From Candidatus Omnitrophota bacterium (lineage in GTDB: Bacteria; Omnitrophota; Gorgyraeia; Gygaellales; Profunditerraquicolaceae), in assembly GCA_903882345.1 (NCBI GenBank), contig CAIRWO010000068.1, forward strand, positions 1 to 16,179: 16,179 nucleotides of DNA, written 5' to 3'. Position numbers and translations under genes: made by a program. The notes below the pieces were generated by a model that searched no databases, was not told where the DNA came from, and was given only the letters and a program-made list of their open reading frames with translations. Positions 1-6,404 of this stretch are shown in pieces; within the stretch, counting starts at the first letter, position 1, and each line of letters starts with the position of its first letter.

Positions 1-155
1 AGGATGATTCGTATCCGGTGATAAACGATACGAAGAACATTGAAAATATGGGCTACCGGGTGATTGAAGACGACATAGTAATAACTGACGATCTTATCAG
101 GCACGACCCGTTAAAATTAGCAAAGATCATATTTGGCGTTATTGAAGAGATTTAA
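1..155 (+). CDS. YvcK/GlmR-like gluconeogenesis factor (CofD-like fold), C-terminal end only
   Basis: The left edge cuts this gene. The open frame begins at base 3 and gives 50 residues before TAA at 153-155. The visible tail contains NMGYRVIEDD followed by LIRHDPLKLAKII. A short variable stretch and then a nearly invariant RHDPxKLA close to the C-terminus is what I know from the YvcK/GlmR family, proteins that bind UDP-GlcNAc and tune carbon flux toward cell-wall precursors in Bacillus. The context agrees, because in Firmicutes yvcK lies near rapZ, whiA and the HPr-like crh, and here ptsH follows after 26 bases. The nucleotide-binding N-terminal part lies outside the window, so the identification rests on the tail and the neighbour. 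Confidence 0.7.
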   Translation, partial: DDSYPVINDTKNIENMGYRVIEDDIVITDDLIRHDPLKLAKIIFGVIEEI

Positions 156-181
156 TGAGTGAACGACAAGGACCTACTTAA

Positions 182-445
182 ATGAGCATAGTAAGAAAAC
201 AATTAATCGTAAAGAATAAACAGGGGTTGCATGCGCGGCCGGCAGCCTTGTTTGTTCAGATTGCCAATAAATTCGATTGCCACATTACCGTAATCCGCGA
301 CGAAGAGAAGGTTAACGGTAAATCGATCATGGGTATCCTTATGCTCGGCGCGGAAAAGGACAGCGAAATTATCATTGAGGCAGAGGGTGAGGATGCCGGC
401 TTGGCGATAATAGAATTAGAAAAATTAGTGACGAGTGAAGAATAG
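182..445 (+). CDS. ptsH: HPr, phosphocarrier protein of the PTS
   Basis: 87 residues, the normal HPr length. HPr takes phosphate from enzyme I on a histidine and passes it to EIIA domains or regulatory targets in the cytoplasm. The active-site motif GLHARPA places the phosphorylated His at residue 17. The second regulatory motif, NGKSIMGI, places Ser48 where Firmicutes HPr has Ser46, the target of HPr kinase/phosphorylase, so both phosphorylation sites are present. An AAGGA-like ribosome site sits about 9 bases before the ATG. ptsI follows after 9 bases. The upstream gene's stop overlaps an ATG (TAATG at 153-157) that opens a 9-codon frame ending directly before this start, which may couple translation. 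With no EII nearby, a regulatory rather than sugar-uptake role is an inference. Confidence 0.96.
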   Translation: MSIVRKQLIVKNKQGLHARPAALFVQIANKFDCHITVIRDEEKVNGKSIMGILMLGAEKDSEIIIEAEGEDAGLAIIELEKLVTSEE

Positions 446-454
446 GCTTGAATT

Positions 455-2188
455 ATGATGATAAAACTTAAAGGCATAGCGGCGGCTGCGGGCATAAGTA
501 TCGGGCCGGCATATAAAATCGGCAAGGAAGATATCGTCGTTCCCCGGCAGGTGATACAGGAAAGTGATATCCCTTTACAGATACAGCTCTTTGAAGAAGC
601 GTTGATCAAGACGCGTAAAGAGATTGTTGAGCTGCAAAAGAAGATTGCCACAGATCTCGGGCAGGAAGAGGCGCAGATATTTGATGCGCACCTCCTGGTC
701 CTTGAAGACCGCATGATCATCGAAGAAGTTATTTCGCGGCTGAAGAAAGAGCGTCTTAACGTCGCCTTCATTTTTTCCGAAGTCCTGAAAAAATATATTG
801 ACGTTTTTTCCAAGATTGAAGACGAATACCTGAAAGAACGCACCTCCGATGTCAACGACGTAGGAAAAAGAATATTACGCAACCTGCTGGGTAAAGAGCG
901 CAAAGGCTTTGAAGGCCTCAAAGAAAAGGTTGTGGTTGTGGCGCACGATATTTCACCTTCCGATACGGCGGCAATGCATAAACAGAATGTCTGCGCCTTT
1001 GTTACGGATATTGGTGGTAAGACTTCCCATACGGCGATTATGGCAAAATCACTGGAAATACCGGCGGTCGTCGGCTTAGAAGAAGCAACCTCCAAGATTA
1101 AAACCGGTGACACCTTAATCATTGACGGTACCATGGGTGTTGTAATTATCAACCCGGACAATGATACCTTAAATAGTTACTGGGAAGCAGAAAAGAAACT
1201 CAAAGGTATAACCGATGCGTTTCTGGCAGTAAAGGACCTGCCTGCCGTTACGATTGACGGTAAGCATGTCACTATAAGCGCAAACATAGAATTACCGGAG
1301 GAGATATCCGCCATACGGCTGCACGGAGGACAAGGGATCGGCCTCTACCGCACGGAATTTTTTTATATGAACAGGAAGGACCTGCCTTCCGAAGAAGAGC
1401 ACTATCAGGCATATAAGTATGTTGCGGAAGAAATGAATCCGCATGAGGTTATTATCCGCACCCTGGATTTGGGCGGGGATAAGTTTTTGTCCCAGTTGGA
1501 AATCCCTTCGGAAATGAAGCCTTTTCTCGGTTGGCGCGCGATCAGGTTCTGTCTTGCCCGGCCGGATGTGTTTAAAATACAGTTAAGGGCGATACTCCGG
1601 GCCTCTGTGCACGGCAAATTAAAACTTATGTATCCGATGATTTCTAGTATAGATGAACTGATGCAGGCAAACAAGATACTGGAAGAGGCAAAAGAAGAAT
1701 TAAGGAATAAAGATATACCTTTTGACGATGATATCGAAGTCGGCGCGATGATTGAGGTTCCTTCGGCAGCGCTGACAGCCGACCTGCTTGCCCGGGAGGC
1801 GGATTTTTTCAGCATCGGTACCAACGACCTTATTCAATATTCTCTGGCAGTGGACCGCACAAACGAAAAGGTCGCGTATCTTTATGAACCGTCGCATCCG
1901 GCAGTTTTGCGGATGATCAAGAACGTAATCGATGCCGCGCACAAGGCCGGCATTAAAGTTGGCATGTGCGGGGAAATGGCCGGTGAGCCGGCATTCGTGC
2001 TTATGCTTGTCGGGCTGGGGTTAGATGAATTCAGCATGCCGCCTTTTGTTATCCCGGAAATAAAATATATAATCCGTTCAGTGACCTCCCAGCAGGCAGA
2101 AGCGATCGCAAGAGAGGCCATGTTGCTGGCTACCGGCAGAGAAGTGGAAGAGTATATCCAGGGGAAACTACGGGAGATCTTAGGGTGA
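455..2188 (+). CDS. ptsI: Phosphoenolpyruvate-protein phosphotransferase, PTS enzyme I
   Basis: 577 residues, matching full-length enzyme I (about 570-575). It autophosphorylates from phosphoenolpyruvate and hands the phosphate to HPr. The N-terminal HPr-binding helical region is followed by the swivelling phosphohistidine domain with GGKTSHTAIMA, putting the active His at 192. The C-terminal PEP-binding barrel shows GIGLYRTEFFY, LDLGGDK, a glutamate/aspartate metal site in IEVPSAALTADLL...FFSIGTNDL, and the catalytic Cys505 in GMCGEMAG. No domain is missing. There are two adjacent ATGs (455 and 458) and only a weak ribosome site, so the exact start may be one codon later. It lies 9 bases after ptsH, and its TGA overlaps the GTG of the next gene, which points to co-transcription. 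Confidence 0.97.
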   Translation: MMIKLKGIAAAAGISIGPAYKIGKEDIVVPRQVIQESDIPLQIQLFEEALIKTRKEIVELQKKIATDLGQEEAQIFDAHLLVLEDRMIIEEVISRLKKERLNVAFIFSEVLKKYIDVFSKIEDEYLKERTSDVNDVGKRILRNLLGKERKGFEGLKEKVVVVAHDISPSDTAAMHKQNVCAFVTDIGGKTSHTAIMAKSLEIPAVVGLEEATSKIKTGDTLIIDGTMGVVIINPDNDTLNSYWEAEKKLKGITDAFLAVKDLPAVTIDGKHVTISANIELPEEISAIRLHGGQGIGLYRTEFFYMNRKDLPSEEEHYQAYKYVAEEMNPHEVIIRTLDLGGDKFLSQLEIPSEMKPFLGWRAIRFCLARPDVFKIQLRAILRASVHGKLKLMYPMISSIDELMQANKILEEAKEELRNKDIPFDDDIEVGAMIEVPSAALTADLLAREADFFSIGTNDLIQYSLAVDRTNEKVAYLYEPSHPAVLRMIKNVIDAAHKAGIKVGMCGEMAGEPAFVLMLVGLGLDEFSMPPFVIPEIKYIIRSVTSQQAEAIAREAMLLATGREVEEYIQGKLREILG

Positions 2189-2919
2189 AGGCATTGATTC
2201 TAGCCGCGGGTTACGCCGTAAGGCTCTATCCTTTGACTAAAACATTCCCCAAACCGCTGCTTAAGGTCGGCAACAAGCCGATGATCGAGCATATTATCGA
2301 TAAGCTGGAAACGGTCGCCGAGATCGACGAAATCATTGTCGTAACCAACAGCAAATTCATTTCCCGGTTTAAGGCATGGGCTGCCGGTTTAAGGAGTAGA
2401 AAACGCATCAGCCTGGTAGACGACCTGACCTCCAGCCTCAGCGATAAGCGCGGGGCGATCGGCGATATGAATTTTGCCATAAACAAGAAACGGATCAAAG
2501 ATGACCTCTTGGTTATCGGCGGAGATAATATTTTTGACGGCAGCCTCAAAGACTTCTGCGCCTTCGCGAAGAAAAACAGGCCGCATCCGGTAATCGGCGC
2601 CTACGACATAAAAGACATCCGTCAGGCAAATAAATACGGTATCGTTAAATTAAATAAAAAAGGCAGGATAACCGACTTTAAGGAAAAACCCGAAGCGCCA
2701 AGATCTACGCTGGTGGCAATGTGTCTTTACTTTTTTCCCAAGATGAAGTTAAAGTTGATCAAGCAATATCTTAGGTCCAAAGCGCACAAGAGCGACGCGA
2801 CGGGTTTTTATATAGACTGGCTGCGCAGGACAAGCTCAGTTTACGCTTATGTGTTCGGCGGGCATTGGTACGATATCGGCGACCGTAAATTCTACAATAA
2901 GGCAAATGAGACTTTTTAA
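2185..2919 (+). CDS. Sugar nucleotidyltransferase family protein (NDP-sugar pyrophosphorylase-like)
   Basis: 244 residues with a GTG start that overlaps the ptsI stop by four bases (GTGA). This is a minimal GT-A nucleotidyltransferase domain of the RfbA/GlmU type, which joins a sugar-1-phosphate to an NTP to give an NDP-sugar and pyrophosphate. The N-terminal NTP-binding motif reads LAAGYAVRLYPLT, with Arg13 kept and Val where Thr is usual, followed by FPKPLLKVGNKPMIEHII. GGDNIFDGS carries the metal-binding Asp114, EKP is at 167-169, and GHWYDIGD near 226-233 provides the second acidic patch. There is no C-terminal acyltransferase or left-handed beta-helix extension, so it is not a full GlmU. 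The sugar and base cannot be read from the sequence. Placement after the PTS genes and the YvcK-like gene fits a link to envelope precursor supply, but that is inference. Confidence 0.85.
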   Translation: MKALILAAGYAVRLYPLTKTFPKPLLKVGNKPMIEHIIDKLETVAEIDEIIVVTNSKFISRFKAWAAGLRSRKRISLVDDLTSSLSDKRGAIGDMNFAINKKRIKDDLLVIGGDNIFDGSLKDFCAFAKKNRPHPVIGAYDIKDIRQANKYGIVKLNKKGRITDFKEKPEAPRSTLVAMCLYFFPKMKLKLIKQYLRSKAHKSDATGFYIDWLRRTSSVYAYVFGGHWYDIGDRKFYNKANETF

Positions 2920-2951
2920 CAAGCATCATTAAAAGGGAGGGTAGATAACAA
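2920..2951 (+). promoter_or_regulatory. Short spacer with strong Shine-Dalgarno for metK
   Basis: This 32-base gap carries AGGGAGG at about 2934-2940, 11 bases before the metK ATG, which is the evidence for that start. The gap is too short to hold a SAM riboswitch, and I see no hairpin or clear promoter in it. Confidence 0.6.
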
Positions 2952-4121
2952 ATGGCAACGCGTAAACATTTCTTTACTTCTGAATCAGTAGGTGAAGGGC
3001 ACCCGGACAAGGTCTGCGACCAGATATCCGACGGAGTGCTGGATGAAGTACTCAGGCAGGACCCCTATGGCAGGGTCGCCTGTGAAACTTATGTTACGAT
3101 GGGGCTTTTGATCGTCGGTGGTGAAATTACTACCACTGCTTACGTGGATATCCAGAGATTGGCACGCAAGATTATTGAGGGTATCGGCTATGTGCATCCT
3201 AAGTATGGCTTTGATCACCATACCTGCGCGATTATCAATACGATTAATTGCCAGTCGCCGGATATTGCCATGGGTGTAGACAAGGGCGGGGCCGGCGATC
3301 AGGGTTTTATGGTCGGCTATGCCTGTAAGGAAACCAAGGAATTGATGCCTTTGCCGATCATGCTGGCGCATAAGTTAGTTGCCCGTATGGCAGAGATAAG
3401 GAGAAAAGGCACAGTAAAATATCTTGGCCCGGACTGTAAATCTCAGGTAAGCGTGGAATACCATGACGGTATCCCCAAAAGGATCGATTCCGTAGTCTTG
3501 GCCTGCCAGCACACCGATGAGATACTCGATGCCAGCGGCCAGTTGATCACTAAAAAAGCCCGGCAGGAAATGATCGATTTGATCGCCAGGCCGGTTTTAA
3601 AAGAATGGATAGATAAAGATACGAAATATTATGTAAACGAAACAGGTAAATTTCTCGTCGGCGGCCCGCAGTCGGATACGGGGATGACGGGTAGGAAAAT
3701 CGTGGTAGATACCTATGGCGGCGTAGCTGCTCCCGGCGGAGGCGCCTTTTCCGGAAAGGACCCGACAAAGGTAGACCGCTCCGCAGCTTATATGGCCAGG
3801 TTCATTGCCAAGAACATCGTTGCTGCCGGCCTTGCCGATAAATGCCTGATCCATCTTGCTTATGTAATCGGAAAGGCTGAACCCCTGGCGATAATGGTAG
3901 ATACGTTCGGAACCGGTAAATTATCGGAGACGGCATTTGTCAAGCTGATCAGAGAAAATTTTGATCTTACGCCTAAAGGCATGATCAGGGATTTAGACCT
4001 CTTGAGGCCGATTTATCTGAAGACCGCTTGCTACGGCCACTTTGGCAGGACTGAACCGGAATTCAGCTGGGAAAGCACAGAAAAGGCACCAGCGTTAAAG
4101 AAACAGGCGGCGAGATTATGA
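2952..4121 (+). CDS. metK: S-adenosylmethionine synthetase (methionine adenosyltransferase)
   Basis: 389 residues, the usual length. It makes S-adenosylmethionine from methionine and ATP, releasing phosphate and pyrophosphate. The N-terminal GHPDKVCDQISD (residues 16-27) contains His17 and the metal-binding Asp19. The second signature GAGDQGFM is at 113-120. SDTGMTGRK (241-249) supplies the Arg-Lys pair, and GGGAFSGKDPTKVDRSA (from 262) is the phosphate-binding loop. Just before that loop the common Arg-His pair is Ala-Pro (260-261), a variation at a position not counted among the catalytic residues. The start is supported by a strong ribosome site. The stop overlaps the ahcY ATG (ATGA), tightly pairing SAM synthesis with removal of its product S-adenosylhomocysteine. 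Confidence 0.97.
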   Translation: MATRKHFFTSESVGEGHPDKVCDQISDGVLDEVLRQDPYGRVACETYVTMGLLIVGGEITTTAYVDIQRLARKIIEGIGYVHPKYGFDHHTCAIINTINCQSPDIAMGVDKGGAGDQGFMVGYACKETKELMPLPIMLAHKLVARMAEIRRKGTVKYLGPDCKSQVSVEYHDGIPKRIDSVVLACQHTDEILDASGQLITKKARQEMIDLIARPVLKEWIDKDTKYYVNETGKFLVGGPQSDTGMTGRKIVVDTYGGVAAPGGGAFSGKDPTKVDRSAAYMARFIAKNIVAAGLADKCLIHLAYVIGKAEPLAIMVDTFGTGKLSETAFVKLIRENFDLTPKGMIRDLDLLRPIYLKTACYGHFGRTEPEFSWESTEKAPALKKQAARL

Positions 4122-5374
4122 AATACGATATTAAGGATATAAAACTGGCAGCTAGGGGCGCATTGCGCATTGAATGGGCAAGGAATAACATGCCTGTTTT
4201 GGGTTTGATTGCCGAGAGGTTTGCTAAAGAAAAACCTCTTTCAGGAATAAAGCTTTCCTGCTGCCTGCACGTCACTACGGAAACCGCAGTCTTGATGGAA
4301 GTGCTTAAGGCCGGCGGGGCAAAGGTTAATTTATGCGCATCCAATCCTTTGTCTACCCAGGATGATGTTGCCGCTTCTTTGGTCAAGCATTTAAACATTC
4401 CGGTCTTTGCAATTAAAGGGGAAAATACCAAAACTTATTATAAGCACCTTGAGGCGGCGCTTGCATTCAAGCCGCAGATCACTATGGATGACGGCGCGGA
4501 TTTAGTCAGCGCGATCCATCAGCGTCCGCAGGCAGGCCACGCTAATATCATCGGCGGCACTGAAGAAACTACCACCGGCGTCATTCGTTTAAAGGCGTTG
4601 GCAGGGCAGGGCAAGCTGCGTTATCCGATAGTAGCCGTTAATGATGCTTATACAAAGTACCTTTTTGATAACCGTTACGGCACCGGCCAGTCAACTTTGG
4701 ATGGGATCATGCGCGCTACTAATAAGCTGATTGCCGGTTCAGCCGTTGTAATTTGCGGTTATGGCTGGTGCGGCAGAGGCGTGGCTATGCGCGCAAAAGG
4801 CATGGCAGCTAAAGTTATCGTGATAGAGGTAGACCCTTTACGCGCCCTCGAAGCAGTTATGGACGGATATGAAGTGATGCCGATAAAAGACGCCGCACGG
4901 ATCGGAGATATATTTGTCACCGTTACCGGAGATATAAATGTTATTCGCCCGGAACATTTTAAATTAATGAAGAACGGGGCAATTGTCAGCAACTCCGGGC
5001 ATTTTAACGTGGAGATCGATATCCCGGGGCTGCATAAGCTTACCAAGTCAAGAAAAATGATCCGTGATTTTGTGGAAGAATGTATCTTGTCCGGCGGCAA
5101 GAAGGTTTACCTTTTGGGAGAAGGCAGGTTGATCAACCTGGCTGCGGCTGAAGGCCACCCGGCGCAGGTGATGGATATGTCTTTTGCCAATCAGGCATTA
5201 AGCGCCGAATATATGGTGAAGAATCATGCGAAGCTTAAAAGCGGCGTTTACAAGATACCCGATGCGATAGATAAGAATATTGCTGCTTTAAAGTTGAGGT
5301 CTTTGGGCGTTAAAATAGATACACTTACCGCCGAGCAAAAGAAATATCTCTCCAGCTGGGAGATGGGTACATAA
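4118..5374 (+). CDS. ahcY: Adenosylhomocysteinase (S-adenosyl-L-homocysteine hydrolase), archaeal/thermophile-like form
   Basis: 418 residues. It splits S-adenosylhomocysteine into adenosine and homocysteine with a tightly bound NAD, relieving inhibition of methyltransferases. Substrate-site residues are visible: LHVTTETA with His51, DDGAD at 124-128, GGTEETTTG around 146-154, and VNDAYTKYLFDNRYGTGQS with Lys180, Asp184 and Asn185. The NAD loop GYGWCGRG is at 214-221 and SNSGHFNVEID follows later. The NRYGTGQS wording, the length below the 430-470 of mesophilic bacterial enzymes, and a C-terminus ending YLSSWEMGT instead of the usual Lys-xxx-Tyr tail place it with the form seen in archaea and thermophiles. 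Those relatives include enzymes active on S-inosylhomocysteine, so the natural substrate is not certain. It overlaps metK by four bases. Confidence 0.95.
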   Translation: MKYDIKDIKLAARGALRIEWARNNMPVLGLIAERFAKEKPLSGIKLSCCLHVTTETAVLMEVLKAGGAKVNLCASNPLSTQDDVAASLVKHLNIPVFAIKGENTKTYYKHLEAALAFKPQITMDDGADLVSAIHQRPQAGHANIIGGTEETTTGVIRLKALAGQGKLRYPIVAVNDAYTKYLFDNRYGTGQSTLDGIMRATNKLIAGSAVVICGYGWCGRGVAMRAKGMAAKVIVIEVDPLRALEAVMDGYEVMPIKDAARIGDIFVTVTGDINVIRPEHFKLMKNGAIVSNSGHFNVEIDIPGLHKLTKSRKMIRDFVEECILSGGKKVYLLGEGRLINLAAAEGHPAQVMDMSFANQALSAEYMVKNHAKLKSGVYKIPDAIDKNIAALKLRSLGVKIDTLTAEQKKYLSSWEMGT

Positions 5375-5388
5375 TTCATAGGGGCACC

Positions 5389-6348
5389 ATGAAAAGAATT
5401 GCAGTTTTAACTACAGGCGGCGACGCCCCGGGGATGAATGCGGCGATCCGCTCGGTCGTCCGCTACGGGACAAACAATAAACTGGAAGTCTGGGGTGTGT
5501 TCCGCGGCTGGTGGGGCCTGATCAACGAAGAATTAAAGGTTTTGGACCACCGTTCCGTATCGGGGATCATCAATCAGGGCGGGACGATCTTAAAGACCGC
5601 CCGCTGCCAGGAGTTTTACACTCCCGAAGGGCAAGAGCGGGCTTTTCAGACGATAAAGAAACATGATATAGACGGCATGGTAGTCATCGGAGGAAACGGA
5701 AGTTTTACCGCCGCGCATATCTTTTGTACAAAATACAATGTTGCCTGTATCGGCATCCCCGCATCCATTGATAATGATATCAACGGCATAGATGAGACGA
5801 TCGGGACAGATACGGCAGTCAATACCGCCCTCACAGCTATCGACAATATCCGCGATACGGCAACTTCTATGGAACGAATTTTTGTTGTCGAGGTGATGGG
5901 CAGGGATTCCGGTTTTATCGCCCTTACGGTTGCCCTTGCCGGCGGCTGCGAAGAGGCGATCATCCCGGAAAAGAAATTTGATTTTGAGGCAGCCTGTCAT
6001 GATATTGTTAACGGTAATTTAAGGGGTAAGATAAGCTGGATCATCGTTACTGCCGAAGGCGCCGGCCGGGCAGAAGATGTTGCTAAAAAGATAAACGAGA
6101 TCACTACCCTTGAGACGCGGACAGTGGTCTTGGGCCACATCCAGAGGGGCGGACGGCCTACTGCCCGCAGCCGTGACATTGCCCTGGTCCTTGGCAGGTC
6201 AGCTGTAGATTGCCTGCTTAAAGGTTTAAGCGATAAGGTAGTGGGGATTGCCGGCGGCAAGATCGTAACCGTTGATTTCCAGAAGGCGATCGCCAAGAAA
6301 GAGTTCAATTTAGAAGGGATGTATAATTTAATCAAACAGTTAAGTTAG
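5389..6348 (+). CDS. pfkA: 6-phosphofructokinase, PfkA family, with Asn at the conserved Asp103 position
   Basis: 319 residues, the size of the short bacterial enzyme. It phosphorylates fructose 6-phosphate at the committed step of glycolysis. LTTGGDAPGMNA (7-18) is the nucleotide-binding start, Arg72 is kept, IDNDINGIDETIG contains the catalytic Asp128, VVEVMGRDSG the substrate-binding Met-Gly-Arg, and LGHIQRGGRPT the C-terminal Arg site. The ATP loop, normally GGDGS, reads GGNGS with Asn103 (AAC at 5695-5697). Gly104 argues for ATP rather than pyrophosphate as donor, since pyrophosphate enzymes have GGDDS and a Lys near residue 124. The residue there is Ala125. AGGGG lies just upstream of the ATG. 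A class II aldolase, the next glycolytic step, follows. Confidence 0.92.
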   Translation: MKRIAVLTTGGDAPGMNAAIRSVVRYGTNNKLEVWGVFRGWWGLINEELKVLDHRSVSGIINQGGTILKTARCQEFYTPEGQERAFQTIKKHDIDGMVVIGGNGSFTAAHIFCTKYNVACIGIPASIDNDINGIDETIGTDTAVNTALTAIDNIRDTATSMERIFVVEVMGRDSGFIALTVALAGGCEEAIIPEKKFDFEAACHDIVNGNLRGKISWIIVTAEGAGRAEDVAKKINEITTLETRTVVLGHIQRGGRPTARSRDIALVLGRSAVDCLLKGLSDKVVGIAGGKIVTVDFQKAIAKKEFNLEGMYNLIKQLS

Positions 6349-6390
6349 GCACCCAACCTTAAAGGATAGGTTGGTGTGCACTTTCTGTGC
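6349..6390 (+). promoter_or_regulatory. Spacer with two competing hairpins before the aldolase gene
   Basis: An inverted repeat pairs GCACCCAACCT (6349-6359) with AGGTTGGTGTGC (6368-6379), leaving one bulged base and an 8-base loop. A second, smaller hairpin pairs GCAC (6378-6381) with GTGC (6387-6390) around a 5-base loop. They share bases 6378-6379, so both cannot form fully at once. No T-run follows, so it is not an intrinsic terminator. The aldolase ribosome site AAAGGAG lies immediately downstream. This could be an mRNA-processing or stability element or a translation switch, but nothing in the sequence decides between these. Confidence 0.45.
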
Positions 6391-6404
6391 AAAGGAGTGT
6401 AGAG

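Noticed and set aside
155..181. A nine-codon frame (TAATG overlap) between the YvcK-like gene and ptsH as a real peptide gene
   Set aside because: It is too short to support by sequence. It may matter only for translational coupling, so I did not call it as a gene.
256..1161. A 301-residue antisense open frame across ptsH and ptsI
   Set aside because: It lies opposite two certain genes, is rich in Ser, Ile and Arg as antisense frames often are, and shows no domain motif.
2920..2951. SAM riboswitch ahead of metK
   Set aside because: The gap is 32 bases, far too short, with no paired elements.
5389..6348. Pyrophosphate-dependent phosphofructokinase
   Set aside because: That type needs Asp at position 104 and Lys near 124. 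Here they are Gly104 and Ala125, so ATP remains the more likely donor despite Asn103.
6349..6379. Intrinsic terminator after pfkA
   Set aside because: The stem is followed by ACTTTCTG, not a run of T, so the hairpin does not fit a Rho-independent terminator.
6387..6404. GTG at 6387 as the aldolase start
   Set aside because: It lies upstream of the good AAAGGAG site and inside the small hairpin. ATG 6405 has the proper spacing to that site.
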